Source of the DNA: Parcubacteria group bacterium
GTDB taxonomy: Bacteria; Patescibacteriota; Patescibacteriia; UBA2169
Direction of reading: 5' to 3'
Assembly: GCA_016177305.1 (NCBI GenBank)
Contig: JACOVK010000029.1
Location: 1 to 14,674, forward strand
DNA length: 14,674 nucleotides
The translations under genes and the position numbers were made by a program. Numbering within the stretch: the stretch's first letter is position 1; each line of letters starts with the position of its first letter. A model generated the notes under the pieces. That model had not been told where the DNA came from. It saw nothing but the letters and a program-made list of their open reading frames with translations, and did not search any database. Below are positions 1 to 6,972 of the stretch, piece by piece.

Positions 1-148
1 ATCCGCAACTCCGCGGCGCATCAAAGAGAACTGGGAAGCGCAAAATTTTGAACTTTCCGAAGAGGATGTGGCGAAGATAGACGCAATCGGCGGCGCGAAC
101 CGCGTGGTTGACGGCACCGTGAGCACCTTCACTGATTTTGACTACTAA
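1..148 (+). CDS. Aldo/keto reductase, C-terminal fragment (partial, 5' end outside window)
   Basis: The frame starting at base 2 encodes 48 residues and ends in TAA at 146-148. It contains ATPRRIKENWEAQNFELSEED followed by VAKIDAIGGANRVV. This is the usual C-terminal signature of NADPH-dependent aldo/keto reductases, in which an S/A-T-P-x-R-I-x-E-N segment binds the 2'-phosphate and adenine of NADPH and is followed by a helix of the type F-x-L-S-x-E-D. Family members reduce aldehydes and ketones in the cytosol; the substrate cannot be inferred from the tail. The gene is convergent with the small minus-strand gene at 223-468. No clear terminator was seen; the only nearby symmetry is a 5-bp repeat (CATAC/GTATG) at about 170-182. 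Confidence 0.85.
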   Translation, partial: SATPRRIKENWEAQNFELSEEDVAKIDAIGGANRVVDGTVSTFTDFDY

Positions 149-183
149 AACCTCCCCATCAAACGGCTCATACCTAGTATGGG

Positions 184-214
184 TCGAACGAAGGGTTGCC
201 AAGGTGCTGCCTTA
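184..214 (-). repeat. 31-base dispersed repeat, copy 1
   Basis: This matches 1197-1227 at 26 of 31 positions, and all five differences are transitions. In minus-strand sense it starts 8 bases after the stop of the gene at 223-468 and holds a small AAGG/CCTT stem. Function unknown; it could be a REP-like intergenic repeat or a 3' UTR element. Confidence 0.6.
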
Positions 215-222
215 CTGAACCG

Positions 223-468
223 CTATATTTTTTCGTAAGGATAGAGGCGCCAGCTTCTTCCCACCTTTCGCGCCTCTACAATCCGCTTTTTGTTCCGAAT
301 GCGCGCAACGAGCGACCTGCTTATGCGGTTGAAGTCTGCATCTTTGCCGTCAGTCATTACGACATAGCCTTTGTTGGGAATTTTCATCAGTACATCAAGA
401 TGCCTTGATGTGTACCCATCAAAATCATGCATAAGCCGAATATTCTTTTTGATGAATTTTTCACTCAT
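223..468 (-). CDS. Small basic protein, possible DNA-binding partner (antitoxin-like) of the gene upstream
   Basis: This encodes 81 residues (ATG at 466-468, TAG at 223-225) and is not assigned to a family. The second half is basic: a segment RSLVARIRNKKRIVEARKVG is followed by RSWRLYP. That arrangement, a helix rich in Arg/Lys and then a G-R-S/R-W-R-x-Y/F-P strand, resembles small winged-helix or excisionase-type DNA-binding domains, but this is a resemblance only. It begins 11 bases after the stop of the 102-residue gene and must be cotranscribed with it. No Shine-Dalgarno is visible ahead of the ATG. Both genes are noticeably richer in A and T than the rest of the window, which suggests recent acquisition. 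It could be an antitoxin or regulator in a two-gene module; it could also be an unrelated conserved protein. Confidence 0.7.
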   Translation of the reverse strand: MSEKFIKKNIRLMHDFDGYTSRHLDVLMKIPNKGYVVMTDGKDADFNRISRSLVARIRNKKRIVEARKVGRSWRLYPYEKI

Positions 469-479
469 ACTGTCTACTA

Positions 480-788
480 TTATTGCGACGTGCGGAGATA
501 GTTCGCTTTTATCTCCTTAAAATGATCCTCAATATATTCTTTTGCCTGATTAAAGCTTGTATAATCGTCTGTATATAATTTTACCCGATACTCTCTCTTG
601 TGTAAATAGTAGGTATGCCGGTGCGGGTACCCATGCCAGTTATCAACCCTCATAATCTCTTTCCATTCTGAATCTATCACGGCAAAGTACTGCACGACAA
701 ATTTTATTATTTTTCCGCGTTCGGTGATGAGCTGAACCCGTAACTCATCAATATTGGTTAATGGTATAGTGTATTTTCTTTCCGGCAT
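480..788 (-). CDS. Small protein resembling DUF7718 / TumE-type accessory proteins
   Basis: The call is 102 residues starting at the ATG at 786-788. The open frame runs further upstream, but that part crosses a terminator and a promoter, so the short start is preferred. The core reads FVVQYFAVIDSEWKEIMRVDN followed by HGYPHRHTYYLHK. A beta-strand region leading to a R-x-D-N-x-H-G-x-P-H-x-H cluster is what I associate with DUF7718 and, more loosely, with DUF6516/TumE toxins of toxin-antitoxin systems. This is from memory of the motif, not a search. The His-rich cluster could be catalytic or metal-binding. The gene has its own extended -10 promoter (820-828) and is followed after 11 bases by an 81-residue basic protein. 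Low GC content compared with its neighbours suggests horizontal transfer. Confidence 0.65.
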   Translation of the reverse strand: MPERKYTIPLTNIDELRVQLITERGKIIKFVVQYFAVIDSEWKEIMRVDNWHGYPHRHTYYLHKREYRVKLYTDDYTSFNQAKEYIEDHFKEIKANYLRTSQ

Positions 789-819
789 TTTTGTGTTTGC
801 ATGTGCATATCGTGCTTTT

Positions 820-828
820 AGTATACCA
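820..828 (-). promoter_or_regulatory. Extended -10 promoter of the small two-gene cassette
   Basis: In minus-strand sense TGGTATACT gives TATACT preceded by TGG. The expected start of transcription is near 813, giving a leader of about 25 bases before the ATG at 788. No good -35 is present because that position falls inside the terminator stem. Confidence 0.5.
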
Positions 829-872
829 CAAAAAAAGAAACCCCCGCCGGACCATACAGCCGTCCGGCGGGG
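829..872 (-). terminator. Rho-independent terminator ending the serS-side operon
   Basis: An 11-bp perfect GC-rich stem (842-852 with 862-872, 9-base loop) is followed on the minus strand by a run of T (TTTCTTTTTTT). It lies 21 bases after the stop of the gene at 893-1153. Confidence 0.9.
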
Positions 873-892
873 ATGAGCGAGGCGGGCGCGGT

Positions 893-1153
893 TCAGCGCG
901 CCGGGGCTTGGGCAGCCTCCGTGCCTGCCTGCACTTCCCGAAGGATCGCACATACCATCTCTTCGGCGATCTCCCTCTCGTTGCCCCGCGGATGCTTGGG
1001 AAGCTCGGAAAAGACAACGCCTACAAGGAGCCCGCTGAAAACCTCCGAACCCACGAGCTCACAAGCGGCACGGAGGCTGTGTATGCCGGCCTGGCTCACC
1101 AGACTGGCAGCCTCAAACAGCTGATGAACATCCACTGCGTCTTCGGAAGCCAC
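893..1153 (-). CDS. Small hypothetical protein, last gene of the long operon
   Basis: This encodes 86 residues with a GTG start at 1151-1153 and TGA at 893-895. The start is fixed by an excellent Shine-Dalgarno, AGGAGG, six bases before GTG. The protein is mostly helical in appearance, acidic at the N-terminus (MASEDAVDVHQLFEAA) and contains alternating Ala/Leu/Val segments, then REIAEEMVCAILREVQ and an Ala-rich tail. No signal peptide, membrane segment or catalytic motif is visible, and I do not recognise the family. It sits 74 bases after the serS stop and directly ahead of a strong terminator, so it is probably the last cistron of the rpsB-serS run. It may be a small cytosolic accessory protein; the function is unknown. 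Confidence 0.75.
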   Translation of the reverse strand: MASEDAVDVHQLFEAASLVSQAGIHSLRAACELVGSEVFSGLLVGVVFSELPKHPRGNEREIAEEMVCAILREVQAGTEAAQAPAR

Positions 1154-1196
1154 AGGAAACCTCCTGGCTTGAGGGAACAGAAAATCAGCCTACCCC

Positions 1197-1227
1197 TTGA
1201 GCGAAGGGTTGTCAAGGTGCCGCCTTG
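1197..1227 (-). repeat. 31-base dispersed repeat, copy 2
   Basis: This is the second copy of the element at 184-214 (26/31 identical). In minus-strand sense it begins immediately after the serS stop codon TAA (1228-1230). Confidence 0.6.
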
Positions 1228-2475
1228 TTAGGCTTGGATCTTCTTCTGACCTGCCATATAGTCCCGCAGGACTTTGGGGATTGCAATGGAACCGTCCTTC
1301 TGCTGGTAGTTTTCCATGATCGCAATCATGGTGCGCCCCAGGGCGCAGACGGTGTTGTTGAGCGTGTGCACGAATTTTGATTCGCCGCCATCGCGGTACT
1401 TGATGTTCAAGCGGCGGGCCTGGAAATCCGTGTCATTACTGCAGGACGCAAGCTCGCGGTACGCATTCTGGCTCGGAAACCAGCCCTCTATATCATACTT
1501 CTTGGCATTGGGCGCGCCAATGTCCCCGGAGCACATATTGAGCACGTGGTATGGAATCTTTAGTGATTGCCAAAACTCTTCGCTAATGGCGAGCATTTCC
1601 TCGTGCATGTCCCATGACTGGCCTTCGGCGCAGAACACAAACATCTCCACCTTATCAAACTGGTGGCCGCGGATAATGCCGGTCGTGTCCTTGCCATAGG
1701 TGCCGGCCTCCCTGCGGAAGCAGGAGGAGAATGCAAAGTACTTGAGCGGCCCGCGGGCCAGGCTTATGGTCTCACCCGCGTGGTACGAGGCAAGCGGCAC
1801 CTCGGCCGTGCCGATCAAGTACAGATCATCTTCATCCGCGTTGACCTTGTAGATTTCATTTTTCTCGGCCGGGAAAAAGCCGGTTCCGAACAGGGCATGC
1901 TCGCGCACGAGCATGGGGGGCAGCATGGGCGTGAATCCTTTGGCCCGCATGAAGTGAGCGCTGTACTGGATAAGCGCAAACTCAAGCATGACCAGATCGT
2001 TTTTCAAGTACCAGAACCGGGCGCCGGACACTTTAGCGCCCCGCTCCGTGTCAATCAAATCCAGGGACGCGCCCAATTCCGCGTGGCCTTGTATCTCAAA
2101 ATCAAACTCCGGCTTTTTGCCCCATGTTTTGACTTCCTGGTTGCCGGTTTCGTCTGTGCCGACTGGAACAGACTCGTGCGTGATGTTGGGAAGCTGGATT
2201 AAGAGCTCATGCAATGATGACTCAATGGGTGCGAGTTTTTGCTCCAAAATTTTCACGGCATCGCCGAGTGCCTTTAACTTCTTGATTTCAGCGGGCAAGG
2301 GTTTTGACTTGGAGCCTGCTTTGAGCGCGGCGCGCTTTTCATCTATCTCCGTGATGATGCTGCGCCGCTTTGCGTCCAATTTCAAAATCTCATCCACTGA
2401 TGCGGCGCACCTGCGGATCGTGTTGTTCTGTTTGACTTTATCCGGGTGCTCCCGGATGAATTGCATGTCCAGCAT
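1228..2475 (-). CDS. serS: Serine-tRNA ligase
   Basis: SerS charges tRNA-Ser with serine in the cytosol. The protein is 415 residues if started at the ATG at 2473-2475 (MLDMQFIREHPD, the standard SerS beginning); the open frame extends 18 codons further but into proS. Residues about 25-100 form the long antiparallel coiled coil that grips the tRNA-Ser variable arm (DEKRAALKAGSK... LEQKLAPIE). Class II motifs follow: GTAEVPLASYHAGE, motif 2 (SSCFRREAGTYGKDTTGIIR, then HQFDKVE) and motif 3 (LNNTVCALGRTMIAIMENYQ), with the C-terminal KVLRDYM. Length is normal for the family. The start lies one base after the proS TAG, so translation is very likely coupled. Confidence 0.97.
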   Translation of the reverse strand: MLDMQFIREHPDKVKQNNTIRRCAASVDEILKLDAKRRSIITEIDEKRAALKAGSKSKPLPAEIKKLKALGDAVKILEQKLAPIESSLHELLIQLPNITHESVPVGTDETGNQEVKTWGKKPEFDFEIQGHAELGASLDLIDTERGAKVSGARFWYLKNDLVMLEFALIQYSAHFMRAKGFTPMLPPMLVREHALFGTGFFPAEKNEIYKVNADEDDLYLIGTAEVPLASYHAGETISLARGPLKYFAFSSCFRREAGTYGKDTTGIIRGHQFDKVEMFVFCAEGQSWDMHEEMLAISEEFWQSLKIPYHVLNMCSGDIGAPNAKKYDIEGWFPSQNAYRELASCSNDTDFQARRLNIKYRDGGESKFVHTLNNTVCALGRTMIAIMENYQQKDGSIAIPKVLRDYMAGQKKIQA

Positions 2476-2476
2476 A

Positions 2477-3688
2477 CTATATGTTTGAAACCAGCTTTGA
2501 TTCTTTTGCGCCGCGCTTTTTAGCCTCAATCTTTCCTTTAGTCTTAGGGCTTATGACCAAACGCGTTGGAATGCCGATTAAATCCGCATCAGCCAGCTTT
2601 TCCGCGTTGGACGCTTCCCTGCGGTCATCCCAGAGAACCTCTTTGCCGTCTTTGGACAATTGTTCATAGACTTTTTCGGACTGCTCGTATACCTCATCAT
2701 CATCACCCAAACTGACCAGGTGATAGGCAAAAGGCGCAACTTCTTGGGGCCAGATGATGCCATGCTCGTCATGGTGCACTTCCACGATCGCGCCCATTAA
2801 GCGGGAAATGCCGATTCCGTAACAGCCGATGATAACCTCTTTTGATTTCCCGCTTTCATCCGTAAACTTGAGGCCGAAATCTTTGGAAAACTTGGCGCCC
2901 AAATCAAAAATGTTTCCCACTTCAATGGTTTTGAGCTCTTTGACGGGTGTGCCGCAGTGAGGGCACGCATCCCCTGCCCTGACTTTTGCGATTTCCTTGT
3001 TTTGCGCAAAACCGCATGCGCACGCAAAAATCACATCTTCCCCGTTCTCGGTTGCAACCTGGAACTCGTGCGAGTACTCTTTGGTGAACGAACCGCCGCT
3101 TGCCTCGGCAATGATCGCATCCAAGCCGCAGCGCTTGAAGACTTTTGTGTATGCGCCTTTCGCCTTTTCGTAGTATGACTTGAGATCTTCGGCAGACGCG
3201 TGGAAGCTGTACAAATCTTTCATTAAAAATTCGCGGCCGCGCAACAGGCCGGCCTTTGCACGCAACTCATCCCTAAACTTGGTCTGAATCTGGTACCAGG
3301 CGCGCGGCAAATCGCGGTACGAGCTGATGTGCTTTTTCGCGAGCGGCACAATCACCTCTTCGTGCGTAGGGCCCAAGGCATACTCCGACTCGGTCCGCGA
3401 TTTCACTTTGAAGAGCACATCCATGCTGTCCCACCGGCCGGTCTTCTGCCAGTTCTCTTTGGGATGCAAAGCCGGCAGAAAAATTTCCTGGCCGCCGATA
3501 GCGCCCATTTCCTCGCGCACCATATCGCTGATGCGATTCAGCACGCGCCATCCCAGGGGCAGATACGAGTACACCCCGGCCATGAGCTGGTCCGCAAATC
3601 CCGCGCGCACCAAAAGATCGTGGTTGGCGCTCGTTGCGCTCCCCTCGCTTGTTTTGCTGGTTTTTCCAAACAGTTCCGACTGCCGCAT
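2477..3688 (-). CDS. proS: Proline-tRNA ligase, short form without editing domain
   Basis: ProS charges tRNA-Pro with proline. It is 403 residues from the ATG at 3686-3688 (MRQSELFGKT); a GTG two codons upstream is possible. The class II core is clear: AGVYSYLPLGWRVLNRI, ALGPTHEEV, motif 2 around QIQTKFRDELRAKAGLLRGR and EFLMKDLYSFH, motif 3 IGCYGIGISRLMGAIVE, then the C-terminal anticodon-binding domain with VLWDDR. Typical bacterial ProS (about 570 residues) carries an insertion that edits mis-charged alanine between the SHEFQV block and the VGNIF block. Here these are separated only by a small CxC...CPHC zinc-ribbon-like segment, so the editing insertion is missing. Short ProS forms are common in Patescibacteria. 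It has its own promoter (3774-3801) and a hairpin in its leader. Confidence 0.97.
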   Translation of the reverse strand: MRQSELFGKTSKTSEGSATSANHDLLVRAGFADQLMAGVYSYLPLGWRVLNRISDMVREEMGAIGGQEIFLPALHPKENWQKTGRWDSMDVLFKVKSRTESEYALGPTHEEVIVPLAKKHISSYRDLPRAWYQIQTKFRDELRAKAGLLRGREFLMKDLYSFHASAEDLKSYYEKAKGAYTKVFKRCGLDAIIAEASGGSFTKEYSHEFQVATENGEDVIFACACGFAQNKEIAKVRAGDACPHCGTPVKELKTIEVGNIFDLGAKFSKDFGLKFTDESGKSKEVIIGCYGIGISRLMGAIVEVHHDEHGIIWPQEVAPFAYHLVSLGDDDEVYEQSEKVYEQLSKDGKEVLWDDRREASNAEKLADADLIGIPTRLVISPKTKGKIEAKKRGAKESKLVSNI

Positions 3689-3716
3689 ACACACCTATTA
3701 ACGACGTAAGGCGAGC

Positions 3717-3746
3717 GAAATTGAGAAAGTACTCTTTCTCAATTTC
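3717..3746 (-). promoter_or_regulatory. 13-bp perfect hairpin in the proS leader
   Basis: GAAATTGAGAAAG (3717-3729) and its exact reverse complement (3734-3746) are separated by four bases. There is no T-run on either side, so it is not a standard terminator. It lies between the proS promoter and start codon and could stabilise or control the proS-serS message. Confidence 0.6.
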
Positions 3747-3773
3747 CGAGCCGAGGAGCTAATATGTACTCAT

Positions 3774-3801
3774 ATTCTACCACGCGCCCGCTAAAAATCA
3801 A
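3774..3801 (-). promoter_or_regulatory. Promoter of proS-serS
   Basis: In minus-strand sense there is TTGATT (3796-3801), a 16-base spacer ending in TGG, and TAGAAT (3774-3779). It overlaps the end of the patatin gene and predicts an untranslated leader of about 80 bases. Confidence 0.5.
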
Positions 3802-4655
3802 TTGATGCCGAGCAAATCCCGAATTCCTTTATGGCCAACCATGTCCCGGTACCCCATGTCATAGGTTGTGCGCACCCCGCTCCTTGAGCTTGTGAGCGTG
3901 GAGACCGGAATTCCCCCGCTCGGTTCCAGCAGCTCAACACGCACGCCGAGAGGCACGCGGAAGTGTTTGAGCTCCTCCCATTGCTCGCGGTAGCGCTCCC
4001 GAAAAACGCGGGGCCGCAAACGCGTCCACACCGCCATTGCCAGGCTCGCCTCCAGCCGGGGCACGGAATTGTTGATGGCGATGATTCTTGTCGCGCCCCT
4101 GCGCACCGCCTCGCGGACGTGCGCGCGCAAGTTAGCGGAAAGCTCGGAATCGCAGTACCGCCTGCCGTCAATGGGTATGAGCCGGTTGAACGCAATGGGC
4201 ATGGCCTTGCTCGCGCGCAAAAATTCAAAAATCTCCCGCTTGTCCTCGCGTTCCTTGTCCGAGAAATACGTAAGGTCTCCGGTGTCCGCGTCAGTCGCCG
4301 CTATCAGCAGCGTAATCGGAGAGGCAAGCATGGCATCCACATCAATGTGGTTCTTTACCTTGAAGATGATGTCAATGAGGTAATCCACGTCAATGATTTT
4401 CCACAGCCGGAACCGGTTTATGAACTTCCGGGTGGAGAGCAAATCAAGCCACACGCCGGCAATGTTCGTGTACTGCTTGGATGCGTAGTACGCGAATGTT
4501 CCCGCTGATCCCGATCCGGCAATCAAAAAATCGGGCGTGGTGAACCGGTGCTCTTTCGCCAGCGCCACCATGGCGCCGGCTGCGTAGCTGCAGGACATGC
4601 CGCCTCCGGAAGCAATCACCGCAATAGGCTCTCGGTGTGAATGATTCTCTGTCAT
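3798..4655 (-). CDS. Patatin-like phospholipase / serine esterase family protein
   Basis: It is 285 residues, starting at the ATG at 4653-4655 (MTENHSHREPIAVIASGGG). A longer open frame exists but it overlaps gapA and has no family resemblance. Patatin features are an oxyanion-type glycine loop (IASGGGMSCSYAAG, residues 14-27), a nucleophile elbow (IAGSGSAGTF, Ser50), and the catalytic Asp region (IDGRRYCDSELSANLRAHV) followed by GATRIIAINNS. Family members hydrolyse acyl esters of lipids with a Ser-Asp dyad. Two departures are visible: the elbow is S-G-S-A-G rather than G-x-S-x-G, and the usual D-G-G/A is D-S-E. No signal peptide is visible, so it is probably cytosolic or loosely membrane-bound. 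It follows gapA by 43 bases without an obvious Shine-Dalgarno. Confidence 0.85.
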   Translation of the reverse strand: MTENHSHREPIAVIASGGGMSCSYAAGAMVALAKEHRFTTPDFLIAGSGSAGTFAYYASKQYTNIAGVWLDLLSTRKFINRFRLWKIIDVDYLIDIIFKVKNHIDVDAMLASPITLLIAATDADTGDLTYFSDKEREDKREIFEFLRASKAMPIAFNRLIPIDGRRYCDSELSANLRAHVREAVRRGATRIIAINNSVPRLEASLAMAVWTRLRPRVFRERYREQWEELKHFRVPLGVRVELLEPSGGIPVSTLTSSRSGVRTTYDMGYRDMVGHKGIRDLLGIN

Positions 4656-4698
4656 AAACAAAAAGCACAAGCCGCACACCCACGCGTCCGCGCCGCGG

Positions 4699-5748
4699 CT
4701 ACATAGCCAAGTGCGAAACCATTTCCACCAAGCGGTTTGCGTACCCCCACTCGTTATCGTACCACGCGAGCACCTTGAGCAGATTTCCGCCGACCACGCG
4801 CGTAAACCCAAGATCCACAATCGCGGAGTGCGGGTTGCCGATGATGTCCGAGGAAACCAGGGGCTCGTCCGTTACGGCCACGATGTTCTGGTAGGGATAT
4901 TTCTGCGCCTGCTCGCGGAAGAGCGCGTTCACCGCGGAAACGGTCGTGTCCTTTTTGAGCACGAACGTAAAATCCGAGAGCGATCCGTCCAGAATGGGCA
5001 CGCGCAGGGCAATGGCGTCAAACTTCTCGGAGAGCGCGGGAATGGTTTTGGCGGTCGCGATTGCCGCGCCCGTTGTGGTGGGAATGATGTTGTGGCCGGC
5101 TGCCCGGGCGCGGCGGAAATCCTTGCTGGGCCCGTCCACCAGGTTCTGGGTTGAGGTGACCGAGTGGACCGTGGTCACCATCCCCTTTTCTATGCCGTAC
5201 GCGTCCTGGATGATTTTGGCAACCGGCGCAATGCAGTTCGTGGTGCAAGACGCGTTGGAGACAATCTCATGCTTCACCCCTTGGAGCGTGTTCACGCCAA
5301 TGACCGCGGTGGCGGTTTCATCGTCTTTTGCCGGGGCGCTGATGATGACGCGCTTGGCTCCGGCTTTGAGGTGCGCTTTTGCCAGTTCCTGGGTCGTAAA
5401 AAATCCGGTTGACTCAATCACCGCATCAACCGAGAGCTCTTTCCAGGGAAGTTTTTGGGGCTCCTTTTGCGCGAACACCGGAACTACCGCATCCCCGATT
5501 TTCAGGCTGCCCTGGCAATCGTTTGATCGGATCGGCTTGTCCGCGGTTGCCGCAACCGCCTTCTTGTAGGTTCCGTACACCGTATCGTACTTCAGGAGGT
5601 ATGCGAGCATTGCGGGGGAAACCAGGTCATTCACCGCGACCAGCTCCAGGTCCTTTTTCTCAAGCGCAATCTTGGCGGCGGCCCTGCCGATCCTGCCGAA
5701 CCCGTTGATGGCAATCCGGCGTTTTGGTTTTGTTTTTTCGTGCTCCAT
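4699..5748 (-). CDS. gapA: Glyceraldehyde-3-phosphate dehydrogenase
   Basis: GapA catalyses NAD(P)-dependent oxidation and phosphorylation of glyceraldehyde 3-phosphate in glycolysis (cytosolic tetramer). It is 349 residues, slightly longer than usual because of an N-terminal MEHEKTKPKR. The Rossmann motif INGFGRIGR is at residues 14-22, and Asp41 (AVNDL) is at the NAD-selecting position. The active site SNASCTTN contains Cys168, and TTVHSVT contains the partner His195. NIIPTTTGAA and the C-terminal WYDNEWGYANRLVEM are typical. The gene starts 18 bases after the pyrH stop. An extended -10 box lies exactly six bases before its ATG, so besides read-through from rpsB it may be transcribed as a leaderless message. 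Confidence 0.97.
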   Translation of the reverse strand: MEHEKTKPKRRIAINGFGRIGRAAAKIALEKKDLELVAVNDLVSPAMLAYLLKYDTVYGTYKKAVAATADKPIRSNDCQGSLKIGDAVVPVFAQKEPQKLPWKELSVDAVIESTGFFTTQELAKAHLKAGAKRVIISAPAKDDETATAVIGVNTLQGVKHEIVSNASCTTNCIAPVAKIIQDAYGIEKGMVTTVHSVTSTQNLVDGPSKDFRRARAAGHNIIPTTTGAAIATAKTIPALSEKFDAIALRVPILDGSLSDFTFVLKKDTTVSAVNALFREQAQKYPYQNIVAVTDEPLVSSDIIGNPHSAIVDLGFTRVVGGNLLKVLAWYDNEWGYANRLVEMVSHLAM

Positions 5749-5754
5749 GGCCCT

Positions 5755-5783
5755 AGTATACCACGTTTACGGCTGCGTGACGA
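5755..5783 (-). promoter_or_regulatory. Possible leaderless promoter of gapA
   Basis: In minus-strand sense there is TCGTCA (5778-5783, four of six consensus bases), a 17-base spacer ending in TGG, then TATACT (5755-5760). The A of the gapA ATG (5748) is seven bases past the -10, where transcription would begin. Confidence 0.45.
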
Positions 5784-6489
5784 GCGTTCCAACCTCCTTG
5801 CCCGCAAGGATCTCGGCCACGGCCCCGGGCTTGTACCTGAATACGATCACCGGCAGCTTGTTATCCATGCACAGGCTGAACGCCGTGGAATCCATGACTC
5901 GCAACCGCTTGGTGAGCGCGGTGCGGAAACTCACCTGTTTGAGTTTTTTTGATTTTGAGCCCAAGCGGCGCGGATCTCCGGTGTACACGCCGTCCACGGA
6001 CGTGGTTGCCTTGAGCAGGACCTCGGCATCCACCTCCAGGGCGCGCAATGCCGCGGCCGTATCCGTGGTAAAGTACGGGTTGCCGGTTCCTGCCGCGAAA
6101 ATCACGATTTTTCCGTCTGCGAGGTGGCTCCTCGCCTGGCGGCGGATGTAGTCTTCGGCAACTTCTTTCATGGAAATCGCGGAGAGCACGCGGCAGTGCG
6201 CGCCAAAGCGCTCCACCTCGGCCTGCAGGGCAATGGCGTTCATGATGGTTGCGGTCATTCCCATGTAGTCGGCCGTGGCGCGGTCAATGGAGTCCCGGGG
6301 GATGCTGCGGCCGCGGAAAATGTTTCCCCCGCCAACCACCACCCCCAATTCGCAGCCGCTCTTCGCAAGCGCGGCGAGATCGTTTGCAATGGTGCGCGCA
6401 ACGTTAAAATCAATGCCAAACTTCTGCTTGCCCGCGAGCAGCTCTCCTGAAAGTTTGAGCAGGATGCGCTGGTACTTTGGTTTCTTCAT
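5767..6489 (-). CDS. pyrH: Uridylate kinase (UMP kinase)
   Basis: PyrH phosphorylates UMP to UDP with ATP, a key step of pyrimidine nucleotide supply, as a cytosolic hexamer of the amino acid kinase fold. It is 240 residues, the normal length. Motifs are the N-terminal RILLKLSGELLAG (phosphate binding), VVVGGGNIFRG, ATADYMGMTATIMNAIALQ, the UMP-binding GTGNPYFTTDTAAALRA, and KATTSVDGVYTGDPR. The ATG overlaps the tsf stop by one base (TAATG), so translation is coupled. The order rpsB-tsf-pyrH is the widespread bacterial arrangement (frr would often come next, but gapA takes its place here). Confidence 0.97.
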   Translation of the reverse strand: MKKPKYQRILLKLSGELLAGKQKFGIDFNVARTIANDLAALAKSGCELGVVVGGGNIFRGRSIPRDSIDRATADYMGMTATIMNAIALQAEVERFGAHCRVLSAISMKEVAEDYIRRQARSHLADGKIVIFAAGTGNPYFTTDTAAALRALEVDAEVLLKATTSVDGVYTGDPRRLGSKSKKLKQVSFRTALTKRLRVMDSTAFSLCMDNKLPVIVFRYKPGAVAEILAGKEVGTLVTQP

Positions 6490-6968
6490 TACATTTCCAT
6501 TCGGGAAAATCCGGCAATCTCAATCTTCTCGCCGATCTTTGCGCTTGCCGCTTCCACGAGGCCGCGGATGGTTTTTGAGCTGTCCTTGATAAACGCCTGG
6601 TTCAAGAGCATGTCTGCTTCGGCTGTGCCGAGAAGCGCATCCGCCTCGCTCACGCATGCGGGGTTGGTTGCCGCAATGTGCATGGCAATATCATGCGCGA
6701 GCGCTTGGAATTCGGCGTTGCGCGCCACAAAATCCGTCTCGCACGCGAGTTTGACCATGCCGGCGATCTTGCCGTTTTGGTGCACGTATGATCCGATCCA
6801 GCCTTCGCCTGCAGTGCGCTCGGCGCGCTTGGCCGCAATTGCCTTGCCCTTCTTCGCGAGTTCGGCTAATGCGGCTGCTTCGTCTCCGCCGGAAGCTTCC
6901 AGCGCCTCTTTGATGTCCATGATTCCGGCGCCGGTCTGGTTTCTGATTTTGAGGATGAGGTCTTTCAT
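6489..6968 (-). CDS. tsf: Elongation factor Ts, short form
   Basis: EF-Ts is the nucleotide exchange factor that recycles EF-Tu-GDP. The start is the ATG at 6966-6968 (MKDLILKIRNQTGAGIMDIK), which gives 159 residues; the longer open frame upstream lies within rpsB. The N-terminal UBA-like domain with QTGAGIMDIKEALEASGGDE and the EF-Tu contact motif ETDFVARN (residues 77-84) are both present. The C-terminal half found in E. coli EF-Ts (about 283 residues) is absent; the protein keeps the N-terminal domain and a single core subdomain. Such short EF-Ts proteins are usual in Patescibacteria and some other lineages. It is four bases from the rpsB stop and overlaps pyrH by one base. Confidence 0.96.
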   Translation of the reverse strand: MKDLILKIRNQTGAGIMDIKEALEASGGDEAAALAELAKKGKAIAAKRAERTAGEGWIGSYVHQNGKIAGMVKLACETDFVARNAEFQALAHDIAMHIAATNPACVSEADALLGTAEADMLLNQAFIKDSSKTIRGLVEAASAKIGEKIEIAGFSRMEM

Positions 6969-6972
6969 GCCA

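Noticed and set aside
184..214. Resemblance of the 31-base repeat to part of a tRNA
   Set aside because: The minus-strand text looks vaguely like an anticodon arm, but no cloverleaf can be completed around either copy.
791..1231. 146-codon plus-strand open frame
   Set aside because: It lies antisense to the GTG-started gene at 893-1153 and to the terminator at 829-872, has no ribosome site and low-complexity composition; it is a shadow frame.
2477..3688. Short ProS as a truncated or broken gene
   Set aside because: All three class II motifs and the anticodon-binding domain are intact; only the editing insertion is absent, which is a known natural form.
3758..3802. 13-codon plus-strand ORF with GAGGAG upstream (ATG at about 3764)
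   Set aside because: It is antisense to the proS promoter, has no promoter of its own, and the peptide has no feature; probably chance.
6489..6968. Short EF-Ts as a frameshifted gene
   Set aside because: The reading frame ends exactly at the pyrH start (TAATG) and short EF-Ts is normal in related lineages.
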